This document shows positions 1 through 9,898 of a stretch of DNA of 64,000 bases, piece after piece (positions within the stretch are counted from its first letter, which is position 1; each line of letters starts with the position of its first letter). This DNA is from Forficula auricularia (Eukaryota > Arthropoda > Insecta > Dermaptera > Forficulidae). The position numbers were made by a program, and so were the translations under genes. The stretch spans positions 21,295,539 through 21,359,538 of the forward strand of contig JALMQS010000085.1 in assembly GCA_024734495.1 (NCBI GenBank). Direction: 5' to 3'. The notes below the pieces were generated by a model. It was not told the DNA's origin, made no database searches, and saw only the letters and a list, made by a program, of their open reading frames with translations.

Positions 1-90
1 TAGAGTTCTTCTAGGTGTTCCTTCCATCTATTTGCCTGTTCGTTTTCGTTTAGAATAATGTGGCCTCCTTTATCTCTTATGTTCTTACTT
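1..90 (-). mobile_element. Non-LTR retrotransposon (LINE) coding scrap
   Basis: The minus strand reads without a stop across this stretch and contains NENEQANRWKEHLEEL. That matches the linker between endonuclease and reverse transcriptase in RTE/CR1-like LINEs, where a RWKEHxEEL-type motif is common. The fragment runs off the left edge and stops about 50 bases before the assembly gap, so only about 29 codons are visible. It is a remnant; the family assignment rests on this motif alone. Confidence 0.6.
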
Positions 91-139
91 TTACACTAAA
101 GATTGATTAAAAGTTGGCTGATGAAAATTTTATAAAACA

Positions 140-239
140 NNNNNNNNNNNNNNNNNNNNNNNNNNNNNNNNNNNNNNNNNNNNNNNNNNNNNNNNNNNNN
201 NNNNNNNNNNNNNNNNNNNNNNNNNNNNNNNNNNNNNNN
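140..239. other. Assembly gap (100 N)
   Basis: A run of exactly 100 N, the usual placeholder for a gap of unknown size. The bases on either side should not be assumed contiguous. The flank at 241-420 is AT-rich and shows no feature. Confidence 0.99.
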
Positions 240-428
240 CTCCAAAAATTACTCCAATCTCAATTATTTTTTTATTTTTTCCTTCAAAAGTGTTTTTTGT
301 TGCTCCAAAATTTTTTTCTTTTTAATAATTTTTTAAGAAAAAAAAATTATACGAAAACCGAATAATACTTAATTAATCCGGAGACACGAATCTAAAAACC
401 GTTTTTTTCCAGGGGAATCCCGGCCTGT

Positions 429-541
429 TCCCCCCCCCCCCCCCCGACGACTGACGGGGGTCAGATTTTAGCTGGATGCCTCGAGTCGGATTCGAACCCG
501 GGTCCCCTGGTTACTAGCTGTCACGCTACCGCCTAGCCCTA
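429..541 (-). repeat. tRNA-derived SINE head next to a poly-C run
   Basis: On the minus strand there is an A-box-like TAGGCGGTAGCG (524-535) and a B-box GGTTCGAATCC (488-498), spaced as in a tRNA gene. These are internal RNA polymerase III promoter elements. The acceptor and anticodon stems do not form a regular tRNA, so this is a SINE head or tRNA pseudogene rather than a working tRNA. A 17-base poly-C run (429-445) lies downstream on that strand. Confidence 0.6.
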
Positions 542-576
542 TCGACCCCCCCGATTGCATGTTTTCTTTCATTAAA

Positions 577-1040
577 TGAAAACTACTCATCCTAAAAACT
601 TGATTTTTGTTTCATTCTCTAGGAGACTTTGTTGACTTGAACGTTTACTTGAACTACTTTTTTGTTAAAAATTTTCAATTTATAGATATCTAGCATTTTC
701 CATGACAGAAAAATAATCCGTTTTTTTTCAAAATTGCAGTTTTCACATAAATGAAAACAACTCATTCTAGAAACTTGATTTTTGTTTCATTTTCTAGAAA
801 ACTTTGTTGCCTTTAACTTTTAATTAAGCCACTTTTTTGATAAATCTCTTAGATTTATAGATATTCAGGATTTTCCTTGACACTTTTGAGGATTCAGATC
901 ATATCCTCTCCGGAAAATGATGGATATCTATAAATATAAATTTTTTATCAAAAAAGTGGTCTAAATAAACGTTCAAGTAAACAAAATTCCCTAGAGAATG
1001 ATATAAGAATAAAGTTCCTAGGATGAGTGGTTTTCATTTT
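577..1040. repeat. Direct plus inverted copies of a ~125-bp unit (foldback)
   Basis: A unit beginning TGAAAACTACTCATCCTAAA at 577 recurs as a diverged direct copy from about 752 and as an inverted copy ending at 1040. The 752-878 and 917-1040 segments are complementary, with GATATCTATAAAT and the AAAAAGTGG block on both arms, so the region can fold into a long hairpin. No coding capacity and no clear target duplication were found. A foldback or MITE-like repeat is the simplest reading. The stretch 1041-1455 is AT-rich and shows nothing else. Confidence 0.6.
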
Positions 1041-1455
1041 ATGTAGGAAAAACTGTGTTATTTATGAAAAGTTGATAGTTTATAAGCAAAAAACCGCCAA
1101 AAAATGAGATTTTTACTTTTTTTTTTTTTCATTTTTGACAATGTTCCGTTACGAAATTTTGTTAGCAAACCTCAGATTCGAATTCAGCACACCAAAAAAC
1201 ATATAGGATCAAGAAATCAAAACTACCCCAAAACTTTCCCGTTAGGGCCTCTTTTGAGAACAATTTAACTGGACTAAAAAATGGTACTTCAAGAAATTAA
1301 AAAAGAATATAATTCTTGATTAAACATATTAAATTATGCTTAGTTTGCCATAAGAAACGGTTTGTTGTTGCAGTTACTCATCCTATGAGCCATGCCTTTG
1401 GGAGGGGTGGATGGATTCTGACCCTCAACCCCTCTTCGTGGCTACGCCTCTAGAG

Positions 1456-1560
1456 CAGGGATGTCCAACCTTTTGGCTTACACGGGCCGACATTTGAAGA
1501 AAAGCCAAATGTTTCAGGCCGAGGATAAAATATTATAATTCTATTGATATTTGTTATTCA
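1456..1560 (+). mobile_element. hAT-type element terminus (single end)
   Basis: The sequence starts CAGGGATGTCCAACCTTTTG and continues with a GGGCCGACATTTGAAGAAAA block. The same terminus appears inverted at 56452-56523, where it is a proven end with an 8-bp duplication. Here the preceding 8 bases are CTCTAGAG but I found no matching right end, so this is probably a truncated or interrupted copy. Nothing further was recognised up to about 1860. Confidence 0.55.
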
Positions 1561-1862
1561 AAAAAGATACCTAGTTATTAATGTAGAATTCAAATATTAC
1601 CCCTCTCCTCTAAACTCATTTTCTTTTTTTTTTTTTTATTCTCGGTATATTAGATTTTTAAATAATTAATTTCCTAAGTCCAGGGATTTAATTTTTGTTG
1701 TTGTTGTTGTTTTAATGATGAAGATGTAAAAAAGCAGAATGGTCACCCTGCTGCTTTTAGCTCGAAAAGACGAAATTAACTTAAAAACAAAAAGAGAGAG
1801 ATGAAAATTTTGAAATTTAAAGTTAAATTTAAGGTTAAAAGTACACTCTGTTAATTGTTTAA

Positions 1863-1920
1863 TTAGTAATTTAAAAATAATATATTAGGGATATACCTAG
1901 AATGTAAACAAATATCTAAT
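1863..1920 (+). repeat. Terminus of the AT-rich palindromic MITE family
   Basis: Contains AAAAATAATATATTAGGGAT followed by ATACCTAGAA. This is the terminal motif shared with copies at 3675-3762, 14045-14725, 28127-28230, 29963-30000, 31836-31870 and 37158-37195. Only one arm is present here. Confidence 0.5.
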
Positions 1921-1995
1921 TATAGTTATTTTTCTATCCGCATTCGACTCATTGTTTCGCTATATGTTTATTTATTACAAATCGATCAAAGATTA

Positions 1996-2337
1996 CACTG
2001 GGCAACAAAAAAATAATTTTCAAATGCTTCGAGCACTTGATGAGTCAATTCCTACCAATTTTGGGTTGAGAAAAACGAATATGACAATGAAAAATTTTTC
2101 TTAGCTCTAGTTTCTGTGAAATACAGTAGGTGGCGGATCAAGAGAAAAAGATACATTTTAATTACATTTGCTAACAACATTGAAAGTGCATTTTATTTTT
2201 TATACAAATTGTAGTTAAATTCTAAGAGTTCTACATTGCTGGAATAATACTTCACAGATGGTCGTGTCTGAAGAGATTTATGTGGTGCCTTCATTAGATC
2301 GTCGCTTTTTAGCTTGCCTCTTTTTTGTTGCCCAGTG
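1996..2337. mobile_element. Short TIR element (MITE), Tc1/mariner-like
   Basis: The left end CACTGGGCAACAAAAAA and the right end TTTTTTGTTGCCCAGTG are perfect inverted repeats of 17 bases bounding 342 bp without coding capacity. The left flank is TA and the right flank TT, compatible with a TA duplication that has mutated once. The size and termini fit a non-autonomous Tc1/mariner-type MITE. Confidence 0.7.
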
Positions 2338-2340
2338 TTA

Positions 2341-2480
2341 TTAGTCCATCAGGAATTTACAGATTAGTTTTTAACCTGTAAACTCCTGATGATGGACTAA
2401 TAATCCGAAATATATTGAGATTGTATACACCTCTTTGAGTTTTATTTCATTCACTCTGAAACTACACTCCCTTTACTTTA
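2341..2480 (+). mobile_element. Penelope-like terminal fragment with degenerate hammerhead core
   Basis: TTAGTCCATCAGGAATTTACAG is nearly the complement of CTGTAAACTCCTGATGATGGACTAA, forming a hairpin. The right half contains CTGATGA, a GGA/TCC mini-stem and GAAA in hammerhead order, but the downstream GTC cleavage triplet is absent. A related copy lies on the minus strand at 47955-48060. Assignment to Penelope-like termini is by analogy with the intact element at 52575-53460. Confidence 0.4.
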
Positions 2481-2499
2481 TTAATGTTTATTATCCTTT

Positions 2500-2840
2500 A
2501 TAATCACGTAGTTTTAGTTTTTTAGTTATAACTCGAGTTCTAATTGAGCTACAAACAAGTGGTAATTTGTAAATCCAAGAGGAAGCTGTTTTCTATTAGT
2601 TCAACAAAATATTGTGATCTCAAATATTGTTGTTTAATATCTAACGGAACTCGAAAATAGGTCAAAATGGTCTTTTTCACTGTTTTGATCGATTATATCT
2701 CCAAAACAAGAGCTAATCGGTAATCTTTATGGTGATTTTTGAATTCAGCAGGTGGAAATACATAAGAATCAGCTATTTTGAGCCCGAAGCATTTTCATTG
2801 TTGGGCAGTGTTATTGATAATTCTACACTGTTTAAAATTT
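2500..2840. repeat. Diverged half-copy of the 16.9-17.4 kb foldback family
   Basis: Segments such as TATCTAACGGAACTCGAAAATA and GGTCAAAATGG match the right arm of the foldback at 16902-17423. The terminus GTTGGGCAGTGTTATT resembles the TIR at 1996-2337. Only one arm is kept. The stretch 2841-3270 is AT-rich with nothing recognised. Confidence 0.45.
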
Positions 2841-3271
2841 ATTTTAGAAAAATCTTGTATTTTTTTTTTTTTTTAAATATTGAAAATTTTCATTTTTTTA
2901 TTTCATTGCAAACAATTTGATTTGTACGGTATTTTCAAAAGAAGCAAAGCTTAGATTTTCAATATTAAATTTGTATTTTTATTGTTCAGGAAAGTAAAAC
3001 AACAAAAACAAAATCAATTATTCTCCTATATTATTATCTTTTAATATTCGAAACGTCTCGAACACTGCTGGTACATACTATGTTTCGTTATTTTGGTTGT
3101 GTTGTTATTGTTCTGAGACAACATGTTGTTCTGTTTCAAATAAATTTTAAAAAGTTTACACCAACATCTGCAACCTCTTTGAAAGATTTATTATCTACGT
3201 GTATTTTTCGTGACAAGCTGAATTCAAAAAAGAGAGAGATACTTAAGAATTCGCCCCCGCACTTTTTTATA

Positions 3272-3379
3272 GACGACATCCCCTGGGAGTGGGGAGGTAT
3301 AGCTGCTGGCCATTAACCAGTTAATTACGTACATAATCCGCTCCAGAGCTGTGAACATCCGCCTAAATAAAGTCAACCG
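3272..3379 (+). other. Possible untranslated exon with strong splice donor
   Basis: A pyrimidine-rich tract ending in TTTTTTATAG is followed about 108 bases later by AACCGG then GTAAGTATTTTTTT, a near-consensus 5' splice site. All three forward frames contain stops, so it could only be a non-coding exon. Chance occurrence is likely in so much sequence. The stretch 3386-3670 has nothing recognisable. Confidence 0.2.
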
Positions 3380-3674
3380 GGTAAGTATTTTTTTTTTTTA
3401 ATGACCAAGTGATCAAAGAAAGATGAAAGGGGATACGTCATAAAAACGGTGACGTAATTAATTAAATTTTTAAATAAGGATTAATGTAAGTATAGATATA
3501 AAAAAATGAATAAAAAAAAAGGGTAAGCAAGGATGAAATTCGAAAGGAGACAATTAATCTCATAGACACTTAAATTTATTTATGTATTAATTATAATTAA
3601 ATAATTGCTTAATAAAAAAACAAAAAAATTAAATTTATCTTATTAACTAAAAATTAGAAGTCTAGAAGACGAGA

Positions 3675-3762
3675 AAAAAATTAAAAATAATATATTAGGA
3701 TATACTTAGAAACATATATATGTTTCTATGTATATCCCTAATATATTATTTTTAATTTTTTA
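3675..3762. repeat. Compact palindrome of the AT-rich MITE family
   Basis: Two arms of about 42 bases (left AAATTAAAAATAATATATTAGG, right its complement with one or two changes) meet at a central CATATATATG. It is the minimal form of the family, consisting of arms and almost no loop. From here to 4680 I recognise no gene; the stretch is AT-rich, with no frame that resembles a known family. Confidence 0.75.
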
Positions 3763-4684
3763 ATATTTTAAGGTTTTTGTTTACAAAGTAGTGTCGCAAA
3801 AATGCAGGTTCTTGTTCCATTGCCCCAATTGTTTAATAGTAACCAATAGCTGTCAGCGATCAAGTGATTCGTGCAATCAAATCCAGGTTCAAGATATAAA
3901 AGTATACAAAGTTTGATGGGAATTTCGAGACTAAAGAAAGATACACTTAATCTTACCTGAGTTTAGTAGAGTATCATAAGCATTCATATATAAGGTCCGG
4001 AAATATGTAATCGTGGACTCATTGGCGATAGTCTGGTCGCTTCCGGTTCCTGATTTCAGTTAAATAGCCTGACGAGAGGTGTACATTCATAATGGAGAAA
4101 TAGATTATCTTTAAACATGGAGAGTATAAGCAATAGATAATACGAATTTTGGAGTAAATTCAAAATTCTGGCGACCTGGAGAACTTCACCAATTGCTCAG
4201 CGTAAAGACTAATAATTTTTCATTTCATTTTATTAGCCAGTGGTGCATTATTTTATCTTATACAATCAGGAGTGAAAAAATATTTAAATATTGTAGGTGT
4301 TGTCCGAAATCCAATTTGAATTTGAATTATTTTATCATTTAGAGCTTTTTAAATAATTCAATTTTTTTGCACGAATACGAAAAATATTGAATTATAAAAA
4401 ATAAATAAATAACTGTACTAATTAAAATCCTCAAAACGTAGTCTGGGTTTGAACTTGTTTTATAAGGTTTGTGCGCCTGTATTTAGGCAACAATTTGAGC
4501 GCAGAAGATTGAAAGCTGCGTAAGAGCTAGGCGAGTCCAGTCGTTGAAGGAGTACTCCAGAGCACCAAGTATGAATGAAAGGATAATTTTTAGACAAGCT
4601 TTAAATAAATAAAGAATAGAAAAGATAGAATTACCATATAAACATTGGAATTTCACGAATTGGTGCCTAAGCACCATTTTATTA

Positions 4685-4830
4685 ATGTGATTTTCCTTTT
4701 TTACTTGATCCAATGCGAAGCATTGTAATCGGTCTCGTGGCAACTTTAAAGGGTTCTCAGGTAAAGACTACGAACCTAACGTTGTCAAATAAAGTCACAA
4801 ATTGTAGTATTCATTCAGGTTGAATGTCTA
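4685..4830 (-). repeat. Fragment of dispersed repeat family R
   Basis: On the minus strand this matches the 3' part of the family seen at 16100-16725, 46222-46760 and 57922-58281. Shared features include GTAGTCTTTACCTGAGAACC and the stretch ending in GCATTGGATCAAGTAAAAA. The mariner relic begins at its edge. Confidence 0.55.
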
Positions 4831-4831
4831 T

Positions 4832-5640
4832 AAAGTAGTTTTAAATCACCGTAAAATGAATTTGCGTGAGATAGCTGACACCTTGAAGATATCAGAAGGT
4901 AGTGTCTTTACAACTTTACATGAAAATTTGGACATGCTCAAGTTGCTTTCGAAGTGGGTTCCGCATTTGCTCACACCGGACCAGAAACAACAACGCGTCG
5001 ACGATTGAGAGGGATCCCCCTGTCCTATCAATCCTTTATTTTCATACAAAAATTAAGTATTAAATCCAATGATATTTTTATCGAATTTAATAAAAGTGTA
5101 TTTAGAGAGCTCAAATATACTATTTATTTTAATCTATAGCGAAAAAATTAAACTTGAAATCTCTTGAAAAAATATGACATGTATGCAAAGGACCCCCCCT
5201 GTGATATAAATTCAGAAAATGAAAGTTAATGACCTTGCAGCAAACTCAACCAAATTTTGTATACATATTCTGTGGACTCTCAGAAGTAAAAATTCACAAA
5301 TGAATCACCCAAAATCTCACTGTTTGGAGCTGTTCAAGCGAAATAAAAAGCATTTCTTGTATGTGACAATGGATGAAACATGGATTCACCACTACACGCC
5401 TGAATCTAAAATATCTTCAGCTGGGTGGACAGCAGCCGGTGAAAGTCGTCCAAAGCGACCAAAAACTCAAAAGTCGGCTGGCAAGATTATGGCATCCGTA
5501 TTTTGGGACGAGCATGGGATTTTGTTCATCGATTATCTGGAGAAAAGCAAAACTATCAATAGTGAATATTACATGGCATTATTGGATCGATCGAGTGCAG
5601 AAATCAAGAAAACGTGCAAATGTTAATAAGGTTATTCCTC
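4832..5640 (+). pseudogene. Mariner transposase relic split by an insertion
   Basis: The first piece (4832-5008) encodes HRKMNLREIADTLKISEG and ends with WVPHLLTPDQKQQRVDD, which is the second helix-turn-helix and linker of mariner transposases. About 300 bp of non-coding AT-rich sequence interrupts it (about 5009-5312). The second piece (5313-5625) encodes CLELFKRNKKHFL, the catalytic TMDETWIHHYTPES block and VFWDEHGILFIDYLEK. The second and third catalytic acidic residues, the C-terminus and both TIRs are missing. The protein was a DDE-type DNA transposase; this copy cannot work. Confidence 0.85.
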
Positions 5641-5675
5641 TAGTCCCTATTAGATAAGAATAAGTCAACATTGAT
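5627..5675 (+). repeat. Fragment of the ~128-bp tandem repeat family
   Basis: AATAAGGTTATTCCTCTAGT followed by ATTAGATAAGAAT matches the unit tandemly repeated inside the hAT nest at 55425-55660 and also found at 45890-46060. It abuts the truncated end of the mariner relic. Confidence 0.45.
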
Positions 5676-5933
5676 TTCAAATAGCCAATGATATCTGATT
5701 AATAATAAGTACCTGGCCACCGAGCAATGCTCGGTAGCTTTTTGCTTCAGTTAATAGCTATTTATTAATCCAGTGGTTCTTAACCTTTTTAAGCTGTGAC
5801 CCAAATATGAGAAATTTGTTTATGTCGCGACCTCCATCTCCCGTCAAAAAAAATATAATTGCTTTTTTTTAGACGATACTTGATAAATTTTCTTTAATTT
5901 TCAATGATGACTTTTTTAACTCACATATAATAA

Positions 5934-6608
5934 TGTAGGAAGTTAAAATTAAAAGAAGTTGCAAACACATACAGTATATTGAAACAGGGTTAGTCTTTAA
6001 AAAGACTATTGATGAAAATGCTTTTTTAAAATAATAAGGTTAGTTCTGAAAAGAACTATTGTCCATATGCTTTCTAAAAATAAGAATGATGTCTCAATAT
6101 ATATGTGTTCGCCAATGAAATAATGAAAAATCCACTTACTTTAGAATAGGACCGCCTTGCTAGCATTTCAAGGCTGATGTCTGTGCCAAGGCTTTTGCAG
6201 GCACTGGGTCGCCTGGGAGAGCGGTTTCCCATAGTGATGTTCTTTGTTCAGAGGCCGGAGCAAGAGTGACAGATGTTACACGTTCACGAAATATTTATGC
6301 GAAAAGAGACTGAGACGCTCGAGCTCTGTGAGCCAATGAGAGCCCGCCTAATATCGCCTCGATTTAGATATAAGTTAAGTGAAGTTTGTCGATTTGTTTA
6401 GTTTTATAGTCAGTTGAGGACGAGCCATAGTTAAGATGACACGAGGTATTGATTAACGATGTGTATTATGATGTTTCACGACGACCCCTAGACACGAATC
6501 TGTATAAACCCCTTTTTGTAAATAAATATATATATAAAGAAGTGAATGTGTGTTATTGTTATTTTCACCCCTATGAGCGAAGAGGGTGAAACCCGCCCGC
6601 CTTCTACA
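5934..6608 (+). mobile_element. LTR of a retrotransposon (copy 1), inside the hAT
   Basis: Starts TGTAGGAAGTTAAAATTAAA and ends CCGCCTTCTACA, giving TGTAG...CTACA ends. AATAAATATATATATAAAG near the 3' part could serve as TATA/polyadenylation region. A second copy is at 41106-41890. No gag-pol remains. Counting the 3' remnant to 6662, the insertion is flanked by ATAA on both sides (5930-5933, 6663-6666), compatible with a 4-bp target duplication. Confidence 0.8.
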
Positions 6609-6662
6609 AGTGGAGGCCTGTCCGGGATGAATCGTAGGGGGTGAAACCCCCCGCCCCCTACA
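6609..6662 (+). mobile_element. Primer-binding-site stub fused to the tail of the 3' LTR
   Basis: Directly after the LTR comes AGTGGAGGCCTGTCCGGGAT. TGG followed by a GTCCGGGAT core resembles primer-binding sites complementary to tRNA-Pro. At 6637 the sequence returns to GGGGGTGAAACCCCCC...CCCCTACA, the last ~26 bases of an LTR. The whole internal region and nearly all of the 3' LTR have therefore been deleted, leaving LTR, PBS and LTR tail. Confidence 0.65.
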
Positions 6663-7880
6663 ATAATATAATTTTGTAACTATTAAGGTAATTTTTTCGC
6701 GACAATACTAGCAAAAAGTTAATGCTAGAGTATATAGAACAGACAATAAGGATTCATAATTCATAAGCCCAAAACTTTTTGCTGTTTATGTATCAATTCT
6801 AGCCAATCCTGTGCTCGTTTGACAAATCTGGCACCATTGTAAGAAATTGAATATTTTTATATTATAATGATAGATAAAATACATTTTAAATTTCTATAAA
6901 AATTGTTTTGTTATTTTTTAACAATTATAATCAACGCCTACGTTACACCTTATGAAAATTATAATTTTGAAAATTTTAGCCCATGCGTGCTTTATACATC
7001 TTTCGCTGGTTAAATAAATGCGCTGTTGGCAAATTGTTTTAGTGTAAATTTTTTATATATTTTTCATTATTTATTCATTATTATCTCAGAAACTGTGTTG
7101 TAACTATGAATCAAAATTGTCTTAAAATAAGTATTGCTTATTGTTTAATGTTGGTTTAGTTTTTTATAAAAATGGTAAGAACGGTTTCTTAATTATAATT
7201 AAATATGTATGTAAATTTTCCGATATCCCGTATAGTGCAATGCTAAAGAGCCTGAAAAACTCGATTTTTGAAATTTAATATCTACGGAACTGTATTGTTC
7301 ATAAATTTCGATTTGCCACCAATCGATGCAAAAGTATTTAAATAATAATATATCTAAATTTCAGAAAAATCCTAAGAAAACGCATTTGGCGGAACAACTA
7401 CCTTAAGATAACCAAAGGTACTTTTCGATCTAAGGGAAATTTAAAGAAAAAGAGCGAGTTTTTCATATTTTCATTTTTTATAGTATTGAATAAATCAAAA
7501 TATATGTTTCAACTTATAATAGTAACTAAAATATTTGATTAACAACTCTGCGCGACCCAAAGAATATGTTTTGCGACCCAATTTTGGGTCGCGACCCATA
7601 GGTTAAGAACCACTGTATTAATCCCCGAAAACCCCTCGCCCCCGGACCCCCACCACTATCACCCCACCTTTTACACCCTCCCACCCTACCCTACCCCCAC
7701 CTACACCCCGCCCCCGAAACCCCGTACATCCCCCCGACCCCCTCCAAAGCAACCCATCTTGCACCCTCTACCACGAAATCCTGTACCCCCAGACCCCACC
7801 ACTCCACACCACATCTTTCACCCCCCACCTCCCCCCAGCACCCAGTTTTTGCATTTCTAGCCTTCAGTGGTCCACAGATT

Positions 7881-8259
7881 CAAGTGCGGATCCAGGAATT
7901 TTTTATGGGGGGGGGGTAGAATGTATATAAGGTGCCCGATGTATATAAGATCTGCTTTTCATCTCGAAAGTGTGTCGCGACCGAATTGTCCAAGCGGGGG
8001 GGGGGGGCGTCTCTGACCCCCCCCACACACACACATAGAACTTTATTTTCAATTTTAAAATTTTTTTTACAAATTTCATATCTCATATTTTAAGTTCATT
8101 AAAATAAAAATAAAAAAATGAAAAATTTATTATAAATTTCCTTTGGCCGCCGTTTTTTGGCCTCTGCGAGCGACGCACGTGTTGCACTCCCGCCAGGCAC
8201 GGGCCTGTAGGGGGGGGGTAGGGGCGACCGCCCCTCCGCCCGCCCTGGATCCACCCTTG
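7881..8259 (-). mobile_element. hAT MITE with 8-bp target duplication (copy 1)
   Basis: TIRs are CAAGTGCGGATCCAGGA at the left and TCCTGGATC-type CCCTGGATCCACCCTTG at the right. The flanking CACAGATT (7873-7880 and 8260-8267) is an exact 8-bp duplication, and the empty site is visible at 34.13-34.14 kb in the Helitron-like copy. The interior holds G/C homopolymers and no ORF of note. It is an inverted relative of 40461-40876. Confidence 0.92.
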
Positions 8260-8701
8260 CACAGATTATGTATATGTAGGGATATAAATAAATAAGTTAT
8301 AATTATTATTTTTTAATTAAATAACAATTTTTGAATTCATCAATTAAATTGTCAAATTAATATTTGCGGGATATAAAGCTTAATTTTTAATCAATTAAAT
8401 TTTCAAACTTTTAATATATATAATAATAATTGTAATAATCTTATTGATTGTGGGATATAAAATTAAAAAACCAATTATTTATTAAAAGGGAATTGAATAA
8501 AAATGTAATTATACATTTTTATCGAGACAACCACCTGTGAATAATTGTTTCAATTAACGAAAAAAACCATCAAAAACAACTTAGTCGAAGATGAGTCCGT
8601 GACAGATCGAATCGCCAACACAAAACCCTCCTAACCAGTGAATTTCATCCAAATCGTTAGAGCCATTTTCGAGAACACGACCGGATATATGTACAATTTT
8701 T

Positions 8702-9852
8702 AATATAATAAAGCGGTTTGTTCTACAGCATGCGCCGTTTTCCGCATCCAACACGCCAATTCTTCTATCCATAATGTCTTGTTCTTGTACCATAGTCTGG
8801 TCATTGCCTCATCTACTCCCTGCTTCCACGCTCGTCTCGGTCTTCCTCTTCTCCTCCGTCTTTCCGTGGGAATCCAGGTCCATATTTTATGAGGCCACCT
8901 ATCTTCCGGCATTCTTTTGAGGTGTCCATTCCATATTAATCTCTTCCTTTCTATTCTATCTATTATATCGTTTTCCATTTTCATTTTGTCCCTTATAATT
9001 GTATTTGGGATATGCTCCAATCTCGACACTCTGCAACTCCTTCTCATCGCATCCATTTCGAGCGCTTGTAATTTCTTTTCGTTTTTCTTATTCATGTCCC
9101 ATGTTTCCGAATTGAATAGGGCTATGCCTTCCACTATGGGCCGATATATATATTTGTTTGTGTCCTGTTGGATCCCTTTGCTCCACCAGACCCCATTCAG
9201 TTGCCCAATAGCTCTGCGGCCTTGACAGATTTTTATTTTATAATCCCTCTCACAGTTTGGCTCTCGCTAAAGACAGATCCCAAATATCTAAATTCCTTGC
9301 AGTTTTTTATCACTTTTCCATTGATATCCAGATTTTTCCCCTCTGTCCCGACCGTCAGGTATTCTGTTTGTTCAAGTTTATTTCCAGTCCCCATCTATTA
9401 TATTCCTCTTCCAGTTTACGGGTCATGTAGCTTACGTCATCTATATCTGCTGCAATAACAAATTGGTCATCCGCAAATAATAGTGTGTAGAGGTACGACT
9501 CGTCAATTTTTAGTCCCATTGATCCACATTTTTTTGTCCATTCATGCAGGGCATATGAGACATAAATTCGAAATAGAGTAGGGGACAGACAACATCCTTG
9601 CAGTAGACCTTTATTTGTTTGAAACTCATCTGATATCTCATTCTTTATTTTAACTGCTGATCTATTTTTTATATATAAATGTTTAACCGCGTCGATATAG
9701 CGCCTATTGATTGTTGTTGTCTCCAGTACTTTTATCATATTTTGTCTTGGAACACTATCGTAGGCTTTCTGTAGATCAACAAAAATGAGGTGGGTTTCTA
9801 GGTTTCTTGCATGTCGTTTTTCAATGAGGTTTCGTAGACAGAATATGTTATA
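8702..9852 (-). mobile_element. 5'-truncated LINE with target duplication (ATT-tail family)
   Basis: The insert is flanked by TACAATTTTT at 8692-8701 and 9853-9862. On the minus strand it carries reverse transcriptase sequence and ends in CCGCTTTATTATATT, a short TTA-type tail. The same family is at 28243-28862 with a tail of ATT repeats. The element interrupts the Helitron-like repeat just inside its terminus. Confidence 0.88.
8714..9848 (-). pseudogene. LINE reverse transcriptase, frameshifted C-terminal half
   Basis: The minus strand encodes FVDLQKAYDSVPRQN (the first catalytic Asp motif), GLLQGCCLSPTLFRIYVS, LLFADDQFVIAADIDD (the FADD active site), KEFRYLGSVFSE, and a C-terminal GHLKRMPEDRWPHKIWTW followed by RRRRRGRPRR. 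The frame is broken at least at about 9355 and near 9140. RTE-like LINEs carry such a C-terminal tail. The N-terminal endonuclease is absent (5' truncation), so it is inactive. Confidence 0.85.
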
Positions 9853-9898
9853 TACAATTTTTGCTCGTTTAATATAATAAGATAAAGGAATAAACAGG

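Larger units (their letters stand above)
5771..7615 (+). mobile_element. Non-autonomous hAT element with 8-bp target duplication
   Basis: The left end CAGTGGTTCTTAACCTTTTT and the right end (complement CAGTGGTTCTTAACCTATGG) share a 16-base perfect TIR. The flanks TATTAATC (5763-5770) and TATTAATC (7616-7623) are an exact 8-bp duplication, diagnostic of hAT transposition. The empty site is visible at 34.24 kb. No transposase is encoded. An LTR sits inside (5934-6662). A segment at about 7050-7400 has an inverted relative at 57570-57925. Confidence 0.92.
5711..9885 (-). mobile_element. Helitron-like repeat, host to three later insertions
   Basis: After removing the insertions at 5771-7615, 7881-8259 and 8702-9852, the remaining pieces align in order with the uninterrupted copy at 33677-34312. 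Read on the minus strand the element begins after an A with TCTTATTATATTAAAC. Near its other end is a short hairpin (ACCGAGC/GCTCGGT) about a dozen bases before the terminus, at 5711-5740 in this copy. A TC start, a subterminal 3' hairpin and no TIR are Helitron hallmarks, but no CTRR end or Rep/helicase coding is visible. I call it Helitron/Helentron-like with reservation. Confidence 0.6.

Noticed and set aside
4080..4215. Possible DNA-transposon N-terminus (ATGGAGAAATAGATTATC...)
   Set aside because: Immediate stop codons and no motif beyond a vague resemblance to an HTH start.
5009..5312. Insertion in the mariner relic as a TIR element
   Set aside because: GGATCCCCCTGT and GGACCCCCCCTGT near its ends are in direct, not inverted, orientation and no target duplication is visible.
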